Assembly (NCBI RefSeq): GCF_001865575.2
Contig: NZ_CP017563.2
Location: 1-64,000 of the forward strand
Length of the DNA: 64,000 bases
Direction of reading: 5' to 3'
Source: Paraburkholderia sprentiae WSM5005
Lineage (GTDB): Bacteria > Pseudomonadota > Gammaproteobacteria > Burkholderiales > Burkholderiaceae
Part shown: positions 56,430 through 64,000 of the stretch, one piece after another
Numbering within the stretch: the stretch's first letter is position 1
How the letters are laid out: every line of letters starts with the position of its first letter
Position numbers and translations under genes: made by a program
Notes under the pieces: generated by a model
Seen by the model: only the letters and a program-made list of their open reading frames with translations
The model's database searches: none
What the model was told of the DNA's origin: nothing

Positions 56430-58286
56430 ATGAAATTGTCAGGCTTCGTGGTACGCAACTTTGCCTCGGCAGATCTCGAGCGCGCGTTCCGTACTGACTA
56501 TGCGCGCCGCTACGCGGGCCAACGCAGGCTGGCTGGCGCCGCCAGCCTCCTGCTGTGGATCCTGTTTGCTCGCCGCGATTGGTGGCTGCTGAACCGGGTC
56601 GATCCCGGCATCGTCTTTCAGGTTGGCTATCTGCGGCTCGCAGGTGCCGTGGGTATGGCTGTGCCGATATGTTTGATGTGGGGACCGCGTGCCTTTGACG
56701 AACGCTGGGTGGTCGGATTGCTTTGTGTATGGATGCTGAGCTGCTGGTTCACGCTCTTGCAGTTGATGGAGCTTTACCCGGCGGCCCTGGCTTTCCGGGA
56801 AGTATTCCCCGAATTTTTACTCGTCCTTTTCACGATATTCACATTGCTCCGACTTCGAGCAGTCACGGCAGCGTGGTTAGTCGGGCTGGGCGTTGCAAGC
56901 TTTCACCTTACCCTTTATCTTTGGCCACGGACGGGCGCTTCCACCGTGGGCGCTGGCTGGGCGTCCCGCGGGTCTGTGTTGGCCATCATGTATTTCGTGG
57001 GTGTTGTCGTCTGCATTCAGTTTGAACGCGCCGCCCGCCGTGAATTTATGTTCAGGCGGACATTGCGCGCAGCAAACGCACGCGTTCAGGCGGCGTCCTC
57101 CGCTGTCAAACGGCAGAATGAACGCATGAAAGAGCTGGTCAGAGAGAAGGAACGGTTCTTTTCATCGGCCTATCACGACATCCAGCAGCCGCTCGCCGCA
57201 ATCAACCTCTTCATCCGCAGCGCGCGGACAAAGCTCGAAGCTGGTCATGCCGCAACGCATGATCTCGACGTCATCGAGGAGACGGCAGGCGACATCCTCG
57301 ACATGTTCAAGAACATTCAGGACTACAGCGAACTAGGTTCGTACGTTCCGAGCCTGTCGCCGATCGATACACAAGCCGTGCTGGCCGATGTTTTCGAACA
57401 ATATCTTGAACCGGCCAGATCGCAGGGCATTGAAATCAGAAGCGCGATGCGCTTGCGCCGCCCGCCGCCCATTGAAAGCGACCGCTCGCTGTTCAAGCGG
57501 GTATTGTCCAACCTCGTATCGAACGCGATCAAGAACACCCGCACGGGAGGCGTCGTTATCGGGTGGGTGGAGGTCGGCGAACGGCTTCGCATCGACGTCT
57601 GGGATACGGGCGGCGGTATCTCGCCCGCCCATCGGGATGCGATATTCGCCGAGTACTACCAGATTGACAACCCGGGCCGCGATCGCTCGAAAGGCTTGGG
57701 GCTCGGGCTGTCCATCGTCCAACGGGTCATTGGGATTCTGCCGGGGCACAGCTTGAGGTTCTATTCGGTCGAAGGTCGCGGGTCGCACTTTTCCCTGTAC
57801 GCTCCAATTTCCATAATGACGCCGGTCATCGGGACGGACGACCGAAAGGATGATGCGTACACGTCCGTGCTCAAGGGCAAATACGTCCTGCTTTGCGACG
57901 ACGAACCGACCGTTCTCGAAGGTCTGCGGCGGCTGTTTATCAGCGCGGGCGCACTCGTGGATACTGCCGAATCAATGACGGGCTTCGAAGCGATTCTGGC
58001 CGACGAAGGCCGCGCACCCGACGTCCTCGTCACCGATATACGGCTGCGCGAAGGGCCAAACGGCATTGAGCTTGCCGAACGGATCAGGCGGCGTTTCGAC
58101 TGGGCGGGCGCGCTGCCCGTTGCGTTCATCACGGGCGAGCTGATTTCCCCGCCCTCACTTCGCGATTTTCCCCAGCCTTTCGTGTTGCTGCGCAAGTCTT
58201 CCGCGCCAGAAAACACGCTCGTTGAAGTCAGCCAGTTCGTTGCCGCCCAACAGCCGGCAGACTTTTGTCATGGGCGGGATCCGTGA
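56430..58286 (+). CDS. Membrane hybrid histidine kinase / response regulator
   Basis: 618 aa. Six hydrophobic spans fill the first about 195 residues. A coiled region (about 200-240) leads to HisKA with phospho-acceptor His249 in SSAYHDIQQPLAAIN, a kinase domain (NLVSNAIKNTRTGG, DTGGGISPAHRD, GLGLGLSIVQRV) and a C-terminal receiver (about 485-610) with CDDEP and Asp536 in VTDIRLREG. It should pass phosphate to an external partner; the LuxR-type regulator convergent with it is the likely one. The 3' end overlaps that gene by 59 bp. Part of its receiver is duplicated as the remnant at 55408-55590. Confidence 0.88.
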   Translation: MKLSGFVVRNFASADLERAFRTDYARRYAGQRRLAGAASLLLWILFARRDWWLLNRVDPGIVFQVGYLRLAGAVGMAVPICLMWGPRAFDERWVVGLLCVWMLSCWFTLLQLMELYPAALAFREVFPEFLLVLFTIFTLLRLRAVTAAWLVGLGVASFHLTLYLWPRTGASTVGAGWASRGSVLAIMYFVGVVVCIQFERAARREFMFRRTLRAANARVQAASSAVKRQNERMKELVREKERFFSSAYHDIQQPLAAINLFIRSARTKLEAGHAATHDLDVIEETAGDILDMFKNIQDYSELGSYVPSLSPIDTQAVLADVFEQYLEPARSQGIEIRSAMRLRRPPPIESDRSLFKRVLSNLVSNAIKNTRTGGVVIGWVEVGERLRIDVWDTGGGISPAHRDAIFAEYYQIDNPGRDRSKGLGLGLSIVQRVIGILPGHSLRFYSVEGRGSHFSLYAPISIMTPVIGTDDRKDDAYTSVLKGKYVLLCDDEPTVLEGLRRLFISAGALVDTAESMTGFEAILADEGRAPDVLVTDIRLREGPNGIELAERIRRRFDWAGALPVAFITGELISPPSLRDFPQPFVLLRKSSAPENTLVEVSQFVAAQQPADFCHGRDP

Positions 58287-58977
58287 CGGGCGGAACGCCA
58301 AGTTTGATCCCTCTATCTGCAAGCATCACGATCAGTTCCGTACGGCGCCGCAGATTGAAATGCGCGAGCAGATGACTGATGTATTTCCGTACGGTGATGT
58401 CCTCGAGCCCCATTTTCAGCGCGATGACCTTGGATGGAAGCCCGCGTACCAGCCACGCCAAGGTTTCGAACTCTCTCGGAGTCAGTCCCAGTTCAGATGC
58501 AGTGCTGATTTCCGAGTTGCCTCCCGAATGGGGGTTCCGAGGTGTATCCGCGGGGGCTTCGTCTGCGCCCAGGGCACGCCTGAGCGTCGCGATGCTTGAC
58601 GCAGGCAGGAATACGCCGCCGGCCAGCACCGCGCTTATCGCCGCATGAAGCGCTTCGGGAGATGACGATTTGGGCACGTATCCCATGGCGCGAAGTTCGA
58701 TGCATCGGCCAATGGTTTCCACGCTACCGTCGGCCGAGATCACAATCACCGGTAAAGACGGCCGCGACTCCTTCAATTCGGCAAGCGCGTCGCAACCATG
58801 ACCATCGGGAAGGTCGAGATCGAGGAAAACGATGTTCAGGAATTCGCCGAGCGCATGATTCAAACCTTGCGACAACGTACTCGCGTGCAGCAACTCGATG
58901 TCCGGAAAGATCTGTCTCAGCAGAAGCGCCAATCCGGCTCTGAACAGTTCGTGATCGTCGACGATCAGTACGCGCAT
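58228..58977 (-). CDS. NarL/LuxR-family response regulator
   Basis: 249 aa. Receiver domain (about residues 1-120) with VDDHELFRAG, Asp53 in VFLDLDLPDGHG, and Lys in VPKSSSPEAL; LuxR-type helix-turn-helix (about 165-225; LTPREFETLAWLVRGLPSKVIALKMGLEDITVRKYISHLL). The ATG at 58977 has GGGAG ahead of it and begins where receiver homology starts; a GTG at 59022 is the alternative. It faces the hybrid kinase tail to tail with a 59-bp overlap of coding sequence, so transcription of one may affect the other. Target genes unknown. Confidence 0.9.
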   Translation of the reverse strand: MRVLIVDDHELFRAGLALLLRQIFPDIELLHASTLSQGLNHALGEFLNIVFLDLDLPDGHGCDALAELKESRPSLPVIVISADGSVETIGRCIELRAMGYVPKSSSPEALHAAISAVLAGGVFLPASSIATLRRALGADEAPADTPRNPHSGGNSEISTASELGLTPREFETLAWLVRGLPSKVIALKMGLEDITVRKYISHLLAHFNLRRRTELIVMLADRGIKLGVPPVTDPAHDKSLPAVGRQRTG

Positions 58978-59398
58978 TCCATCGTCTCCCAGAACCGCTT
59001 TCGAAGCGGGCGGCAATGACACAGCGGATGATTGCTACATCCGTGGCGGTCTTCCGTTGTGTCAGACCAAATAGTATATGCAGTGTACCGATGCCCGGGA
59101 TGGCGACGGCTGACCCATAGGACATTGCCTCGAAAGTGGCGGTTTTTGCCCGTCGTCCGGCCATTCAAGCCTACCGGAATGACTGACAGGCCTTTGAAAA
59201 CAGCGAAGACCGCGGCGAGTCGATCAGACGAGCGGATCGTGGTCGAGTAGGGTGATTGTTGCCATTAATTGTCGGCCATTCCTGGCCGCCGATTGTCGGG
59301 TCTGTCGGACGACACGGCAGCGGCGCCGTCGCAACGTTGAGCGGCCTCGGAGCTGGCCACCTAGCGCTTCTGTCCGGCTGGAGTGACCGCTCATCGCA
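58978..59398. other. Gene-free region between the response regulator and tonB
   Basis: 421 bp. Promoter region for the response-regulator gene and 3' flank of tonB. No gene, operator or terminator that I can defend. Confidence 0.5.
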
Positions 59399-60118
59399 TT
59401 AGCTCACGTTGAAGTGCACGCGAATTTCCTGCTGGGTTTCAACCGGGTGCCCGTCCTGCATGGCTGGAAAGAATCGCCAGCTTCGCAAGGTCTCGATAAC
59501 AATCTGATTCAGACGCGGGTACTGCGTGGGCTTGATGAGCTCGGCAGCGACGGATCCATCTGTATGGATGACAAGACGGGCTATCGCTACCGTCTGGTAG
59601 GCCTGCTCGCGCAACTCGTCGGGAACTGAGGGCAGCGGTTGCGCGATAGCGCGCGCCGGCGAGTTGCCGGGCGCCGATCCCGCGGACGTCTGCTCAGCGG
59701 TTGTCGCGCCACGGTCGGAAGACGGCGAGGGTGCTACTGCCGTCGCCGTTTGAGGGGGCGTGGCCTCGGGTTTCGCGGCCGGCTCCGGGGCGTGGGTCAT
59801 CGCCTGGGACTGCCGAGCAGGAATGGGTGGGCGAACCGGCAGCGTCGGGGCGCGCGCAGCTTTGACTAACGGCTGTTTCGGGGGATAGGCCTTTTGCGGC
59901 TTAGCGTCCGTCTGTGTTGAACGTGCTATCGCAGCATGCGACGGTGGAGCGACAGTCGGAATTTCAACGACCCTCATCTGCATCGGCTGTTCCAGCGTAC
60001 GTTCGGGTACCGGTATTGCGTGCAGACTCCGTCCCAGCACAAAAAGAAATATTCCCCATACAACTGAGCCCAGTGCCGCGGCAATCATGACCCTGACGTT
60101 GCGGCTGTCACCCGCCAT
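59399..60118 (-). CDS. tonB: TonB-like energy transducer
   Basis: 239 aa. An N-terminal membrane anchor (about residues 8-30) is followed by a long Pro/Ala/Lys-rich periplasmic spacer (about 40-150) and a C-terminal TonB domain (about 155-238) with ARLVIHTDGSVAAEL and LRSWRFFPAM. It carries proton-motive energy from ExbBD to outer-membrane receptors. The ATG at 60118 is chosen; a GTG at 60145 overlapping nothing but the exbD end is also in frame. Last gene of the receptor-exbB-exbD-tonB run, 19 bp after exbD. Confidence 0.88.
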   Translation of the reverse strand: MAGDSRNVRVMIAAALGSVVWGIFLFVLGRSLHAIPVPERTLEQPMQMRVVEIPTVAPPSHAAIARSTQTDAKPQKAYPPKQPLVKAARAPTLPVRPPIPARQSQAMTHAPEPAAKPEATPPQTATAVAPSPSSDRGATTAEQTSAGSAPGNSPARAIAQPLPSVPDELREQAYQTVAIARLVIHTDGSVAAELIKPTQYPRLNQIVIETLRSWRFFPAMQDGHPVETQQEIRVHFNVS

Positions 60119-60137
60119 GACGAGGCGCCGCCAGGGT

Positions 60138-60536
60138 CTATTCACGATGAACTGCAACGAGAAAGTGTTCTGCTCCCGCACGACGGGCCGCCAGCATCGC
60201 CTGTACGACAACGCCATGTCCCGCTGCATCGTCGGCGGCTATGATGACGTCATGGTCCGGGCGCAGCGCGCGCCTGACGGCCGGCTCTACCTGATCGGGA
60301 CGAACAGCCTCGCGGTTGACAAAAACCGCGTTGCTCCGATCAATACTCACAGTCGGTGGTCCATCCGCAGACATTTGCTGCGCGCGACCCGACGGCAGGT
60401 TCACCTTTACGGCGTCAAGTCGTTGCATGGCGAGCGACGCCAGCATGAAAGTCGCCAGCAGAAAGAACATGACGTCGATCATCGGAATGATTTCGATGCG
60501 ACCGCGCTTCGCAGCGCGAGAGCGACGAAACTTCAC
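60138..60536 (-). CDS. exbD: ExbD-like transport energising protein
   Basis: 132 aa. A short basic cytoplasmic start, one membrane span at about residues 17-40 with the functional Asp in IIPMIDVMFFLLATF, and a periplasmic domain. With ExbB it makes the proton channel that energises TonB. Its ATG overlaps the exbB stop (ATGA), so they are coupled. Confidence 0.9.
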   Translation of the reverse strand: MKFRRSRAAKRGRIEIIPMIDVMFFLLATFMLASLAMQRLDAVKVNLPSGRAQQMSADGPPTVSIDRSNAVFVNREAVRPDQVEPAVRRALRPDHDVIIAADDAAGHGVVVQAMLAARRAGAEHFLVAVHRE

Positions 60537-61174
60537 GGCGTGTCACCCTGTCCTTCCGAAGCGAGGCGCATCTCGCTGATCTGCTCGTTCGCAAACGTCT
60601 CGAGCTCATCCATCAGTCGTTCGAGGCGCCGCGAAAAGTAGTTGAAGGTAAACAACGAAAATAACGCGACCACGAGGCCAACAGCGGTTGCCACCAGGGA
60701 TTGGGCGACGCCCCCCGTGACGCCGCCCGGATTGACCAGGCCGTTTCCGCCGAACAGCTGGAACGAATGCATCATGCCCACGATAGTGCCCAGCAAACCA
60801 AGTAGAGGTGCTGCGGTCACGATGGTCTCCAGCACCCAGAAGCCCTTGCTCATGTCCCGCTCGATTGTCGCTGCGATCGTTTCGGCCTTCGCCTCGCGGT
60901 ACCAGATGGGCGCAGATGGCTGGTCCGCAAGCGGAACGCTCAGCCGCCTGAAAACATGTCCCGCCGGCAGCGAGTCCAGCGCCTCACCCGCTGGACCGGG
61001 AAACGGCATGTCTGCGGCGGCCCGCGTACTGCCGCCCGGTGTGCGCGCGAATCGCAGGAAAACATATGAGCGGTCGATTACGATCGCGATCGCGAAGATG
61101 GCAAGCACGCTGAGCGGATAGATCACCCATCCGCCGAGCTGTACTGCACCCAGAAAAGTCGTCCAGTCTTTCAT
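60533..61174 (-). CDS. exbB: ExbB-like proton channel protein
   Basis: 213 aa. Three membrane spans with the typical middle block FWVLETIVTAAPLLGLLGTIVGMM and ATAVGLVVALFSLFTFNYFSRRLE, and a C-terminal helical tail. It is the MotA/TolQ/ExbB-fold pentamer of the TonB motor. Between the receptor gene (22 bp upstream) and exbD (overlapping). Confidence 0.92.
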   Translation of the reverse strand: MKDWTTFLGAVQLGGWVIYPLSVLAIFAIAIVIDRSYVFLRFARTPGGSTRAAADMPFPGPAGEALDSLPAGHVFRRLSVPLADQPSAPIWYREAKAETIAATIERDMSKGFWVLETIVTAAPLLGLLGTIVGMMHSFQLFGGNGLVNPGGVTGGVAQSLVATAVGLVVALFSLFTFNYFSRRLERLMDELETFANEQISEMRLASEGQGDTP

Positions 61175-61196
61175 TTCAGCCTTCCCTGGTCACGCA

Positions 61197-63545
61197 TCAG
61201 AAGTTCTTGGTAATGCCCGCATAGACAGCGATGCGTGGTCCGTATTGGGGTGCGCCCACGCCGATACCTGAGCCGTCGCGCAGTTCATAGACGCGGTCGA
61301 ATGCGTTGATCAGCAGCAGGCGGGCATCGAATTTGCCGATCAGCGGGTTATTGACATTGAAGTGCTGGACGACGCCGAGATTAAGCTGCGTGTACCAGGG
61401 CAGGCGGTCGGTATTGGCGAATCCACTGCGAAGACCACTGCCGATTATGCTGTCAACCGTGAAGGTGGTCTGGCCGAGTGTGTAGGTGCCGCCGAAAGAC
61501 GCCGTCACGCGTTGGTCGTGGTCCAGATACACCCAGTGGCTGCTGATATAAGCGAGTTCGTCGGCGTCGAAATTGAACTGCGCCGAGTTGATGTTTTTAC
61601 CCTGGGCACGACTGAGCCCGACGTTCACGTAGGCGGACACGTTATCCTGCCTGTAGTTCGCCGTGAACTCGACGCCGTAGACGCGGCCGTACTGGTAATT
61701 GAACGGCGTGAAGATCAGCGCGGTGCCGAACTGACCTTCGTCAAGCAGGTTGCTCGACTTCTTGTAGTAGGCGTCGAGACCGACGGTGAGGGCTGAACTC
61801 AGCCGCTGTGTGACGCCCACGTCAAAGTAGTGGCTGCGCTCGGGCTGCACCGGATCGTTCTGTCCCGACACCGCGGCCGTGGTCCCCGCATAACGGGCAA
61901 TGTCGGCGTTCGAGACCAATTCGAAGGCGGGTGGAGTGAAGTAGCGCGCGTAGCCCGCGTGAACTGTGGTCGACGGCGTCAGCGCGTACACCAGGCCGAT
62001 GCGCGGACTCACCTGGCTGGCACTGACGTACTCGTCCATCTTGTCGAAGCGCAGGCCGTAGTTGACCGTCAGCTTGCTGGTGACCTTCCACTCGTCCTGC
62101 ACATAGGCGCTATACAGATAACCGGTCTTGCTGCTCGAGTCAGGAATGCTGATCGGCTGGTCGGAGGACTGATTGCCATTTTCGTCGACCGGAAAGACAG
62201 AGAGGTTGTTGTCAAAGACAGCGTGTTCCTGCTGGACGAAGATGCCCGAGCGGATCGTATGCCGATCGTTGAGCCGGTAGGTGGTGTCCAGTTGTACCCC
62301 ATTCGCCGTGTCACTATGGAAATCCTGTGACGCGACGCCGTTAAACAGCAGATCTCCGATAGTATCCGGATTGAACTGCGTGCGCGAATACCGGGTCACG
62401 AAAGCCAGTTGATAGTCGAGCGCCCCGCCGTTCGTTCCCTGCAGGGTCACCGCCGCAAACTGGTTCAGCTCCGACTGCGTTTCGTTGAGCTGGCTCGAAT
62501 CAAAGCTGGAGCTACCATTCAGCGTGAACGCGGGGGTGAGTCCCGGTGTATTGGGAATCTCGAACTGGTTGCTGGTCGTGCCAAACATCAGGCTCACGCG
62601 CGTGAGCGGATTGATGATGTACGACATGTAACCGAACGCGTTCCCCTGACGCGTGTGATCGTGTAGCGCGTTGGCGCCCGACGTCGGGTTTTCGATGCCC
62701 AGATTGTTCTCGCCGATCGACCCGCTGAAGTAATAGCTGAATGGGCCTTTGCTGCCAAAGACGTCACCGCTCGTGCGGATCGTCTGGCGACTGCCGCCGA
62801 ACACATCGATCGAGCCACCGCTGCCGTCATCGCCCGATTTGGTGCGGATGTCGACGATACCCGCGGTCCGGTACCCATACTGCGCAGGCAGGGCGCCGGT
62901 GAGAAAATTCATCTGGTCAATGATTCGCGTGTCCAGCGATTGCCCGAAACCGCTGATCGGTTCGGGGATGATGATGCCGTTGATGCGGTACTGTAGATTG
63001 GCGTGATCGCCCCGTACATGCAACTGGCCGTACGAGTCACTCGCGACACCGGGCGCCTGCAACAGGACCTGGTTAAGCGGGGTGTTCTGGCCAGCTGGCA
63101 GGTTGTTGATGTCACTCTGGCTGAAGCGATACACGCTGCTGCCCGTATCGGGCAGCAGGTCGTTGCGCGCCCGGTTCAGACGCTGAGCGTTGACCTGTAC
63201 ATCGAGCGCGTCACTCTTTGCGAGTGCGATTGACACCGAGCTTTCCTGCCCCGGTGTGGTTGTCGCGACGCTGCTGCCGCTGGCAAAACCGGGGGCTGTG
63301 ACGACAATCGCATAGGTACCTGGCGTGACGTGGTCGAGCGTGAAATGACCATTGGCATCGGTTTGCGCCGCCCCTACGGCTTTGCCACTCGCGTCCTGAA
63401 GGGTGACGGTCGCTTTGCCGACGGCCTTGCCTGAACTGTCAGCGATTGCACCGGTTATCGAACTGTCGGCCGGCGCCGCGTATGCGCGAGCCGCAAAAGC
63501 GAACAGCAGCAGCGCAGCCTGTGTGAGGTGATGGCGATTTCTCAT
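61197..63545 (-). CDS. TonB-dependent outer-membrane receptor with N-terminal Ig-like domain
   Basis: 782 aa. A signal peptide (cleavage near residue 23) leads to a carboxypeptidase-regulatory-like domain (about 28-105; SITGAIADSSGKAVGKATVTLQDASG), then a TonB plug (about 120-240; PLNQVLLQAPGVASDSYGQL and ALPAQYGYRTAGIVDIRTKSG) and a 22-strand barrel ending in a C-terminal Phe (YAGITKNF). The plug carries RGDHANLQYRINGIIIPE. No substrate is clear from sequence. It sits with its own exbB, exbD and tonB, and a Zur-like box lies 160 bp upstream, so a zinc- or metal-related cargo is the best guess. Confidence 0.9.
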   Translation of the reverse strand: MRNRHHLTQAALLLFAFAARAYAAPADSSITGAIADSSGKAVGKATVTLQDASGKAVGAAQTDANGHFTLDHVTPGTYAIVVTAPGFASGSSVATTTPGQESSVSIALAKSDALDVQVNAQRLNRARNDLLPDTGSSVYRFSQSDINNLPAGQNTPLNQVLLQAPGVASDSYGQLHVRGDHANLQYRINGIIIPEPISGFGQSLDTRIIDQMNFLTGALPAQYGYRTAGIVDIRTKSGDDGSGGSIDVFGGSRQTIRTSGDVFGSKGPFSYYFSGSIGENNLGIENPTSGANALHDHTRQGNAFGYMSYIINPLTRVSLMFGTTSNQFEIPNTPGLTPAFTLNGSSSFDSSQLNETQSELNQFAAVTLQGTNGGALDYQLAFVTRYSRTQFNPDTIGDLLFNGVASQDFHSDTANGVQLDTTYRLNDRHTIRSGIFVQQEHAVFDNNLSVFPVDENGNQSSDQPISIPDSSSKTGYLYSAYVQDEWKVTSKLTVNYGLRFDKMDEYVSASQVSPRIGLVYALTPSTTVHAGYARYFTPPAFELVSNADIARYAGTTAAVSGQNDPVQPERSHYFDVGVTQRLSSALTVGLDAYYKKSSNLLDEGQFGTALIFTPFNYQYGRVYGVEFTANYRQDNVSAYVNVGLSRAQGKNINSAQFNFDADELAYISSHWVYLDHDQRVTASFGGTYTLGQTTFTVDSIIGSGLRSGFANTDRLPWYTQLNLGVVQHFNVNNPLIGKFDARLLLINAFDRVYELRDGSGIGVGAPQYGPRIAVYAGITKNF

Positions 63546-63704
63546 TTTGTCAGTTATTTGTTAGGTATGCGAATGATGAGTTCACCACCTGGTGCAGAAT
63601 TTTGTATGAGGGCGATTTCATGCTGGCGTAAAGCGGCAACTGCCCCTATTGCCGTTGCGACAATGCACGGAGGTGTCGTCCGGGGCCGAGTTTGTCAAGC
63701 GACA

Positions 63705-63722
63705 GCAATGTTATATCATTGC
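63705..63722. promoter_or_regulatory. Zur/Fur-type box upstream of the TonB-dependent receptor
   Basis: GCAATGTTATATCATTGC is an 18-bp palindrome with one mismatched pair next to the centre. Form and core (AATGTTAT-ATCATT) match the zinc-uptake-regulator type of box in proteobacteria more than the iron box. It sits between the Fur-family gene and the receptor, 160 bp before the receptor start. Confidence 0.7.
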
Positions 63723-63743
63723 ACTGAAGAATAAAACCGGTTG

Positions 63744-64000
63744 TTATTTTTTTATTGCCGAAGGTTTCGTCAAGGTGAGCTGGTTGCAGTCCTCACAGAT
63801 GCCCTTGATCTCGGTTTGCTGTCCCTGCACCTCGAAGTGAGCGGTCAGTGCCGTGTCGAGTAGCGCCTGCTGCAGCTCGATATTGTGCAACGGGCGAACG
63901 GAATGGCAGTGCATACAGACCGCGAAGATTTCGTGTTGGCCTTGATTCTCCTCGGTCAGGCGGAACGTGCTCGTTGTCGAGACGTGCCGGACAAGGCCTT
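63744..64000 (-). CDS. Fur-family metal regulator, C-terminal part (cut by window end)
   Basis: The minus-strand reading from the edge gives 85 codons ending in TAA at 63744; the N-terminal half is off the window. Visible blocks are GLVRHVSTTSTFRL, then EIFAVCMHCHSVRPLHNIEL and KGICEDC, that is, two CxxC pairs of a structural zinc site in the C-terminal dimerisation domain of Fur/Zur/PerR proteins. It faces the same way as the receptor cluster and lies just upstream, with a Zur-like box between. Which family member (Zur is favoured) cannot be settled from this half. Confidence 0.85.
   Translation of the reverse strand, partial: GLVRHVSTTSTFRLTEENQGQHEIFAVCMHCHSVRPLHNIELQQALLDTALTAHFEVQGQQTEIKGICEDCNQLTLTKPSAIKK

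Overview
The window looks like the first 64 kb of a secondary replicon (second or third chromosome, or megaplasmid) of a Burkholderia sensu lato / Paraburkholderia-type beta-proteobacterium. Base 1 is the start codon of a RepB/Rep_3-type replication initiator, which is how such replicons are usually linearised. GC is high throughout, the porin and the DUF4148 protein are of the kind common in Burkholderiaceae, and the content is accessory: sugar uptake, amino-acid catabolism, sensors, toxin-antitoxin. I saw no rRNA, tRNA, CRISPR array, intact insertion sequence or prophage.

Layout. 1-4 kb: replication initiator, then a patatin-like lipase / GntP-permease pair. 4.4-7.0 kb: GFA-type protein, tiny exported peptide, and an OmpR/EnvZ-like two-component pair. 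7.3-10.1 kb: arcD-arcA without arcBC. 10.4-16.9 kb: an RcnB-like protein, then a gamma-glutamyltransferase-like operon (ggt, MFS, GAF, MFS) facing a FadR/GntR-type regulator, with the same 20-bp operator pattern before each. 16.9-18.7 kb: hipBA with an operator array. 19.4-24 kb: small envelope proteins, a membrane-anchored alpha/beta hydrolase, a GH10 xylanase lipoprotein and a BON protein. 24.5-25.7 kb: porin.

25.9-45.4 kb is a plant-polysaccharide island with two parallel ABC systems. The first is a LacI regulator, binding protein, two permeases, GH1 beta-glucosidase and ATPase, with TGAAAGCGCTTTCA operators. The second is a LacI regulator, binding protein, two permeases, ATPase, GH3 glycosidase, XylB-like xylose dehydrogenase, XylC-like lactonase and a third LacI regulator, with TAACGTTA operators. 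The xylanase at 22-23 kb carries both operator types, tying it to both regulators. Together these give a route xylan -> xylo-oligosaccharide -> xylose -> xylonate (oxidative xylose pathway); the later steps are outside the window. A Phd/VapC-type toxin-antitoxin pair sits inside the island.

45.6-50.0 kb: a multi-PAS hybrid histidine kinase, an unknown small protein, a structured RNA/terminator element, and a PilJ-N-domain protein. 50.0-55.3 kb: amino-acid catabolism (DadA-like oxidase, asparaginase, a truncated ornithine cyclodeaminase) with a GlxA/AraC regulator and a Liv-type binding protein; a 30-bp element is shared by the dadA and binding-protein promoters. 55.3-59.0 kb: REC-domain remnant, DUF4148 protein, membrane hybrid kinase and a convergent, overlapping LuxR-type response regulator. 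59.4-64.0 kb: Fur-family regulator (cut by the window end), TonB-dependent receptor, ExbB, ExbD and TonB in one direction, with a Zur-like box before the receptor.

All reading was by eye, so operator calls are pattern matches, and substrate names come from family and context.
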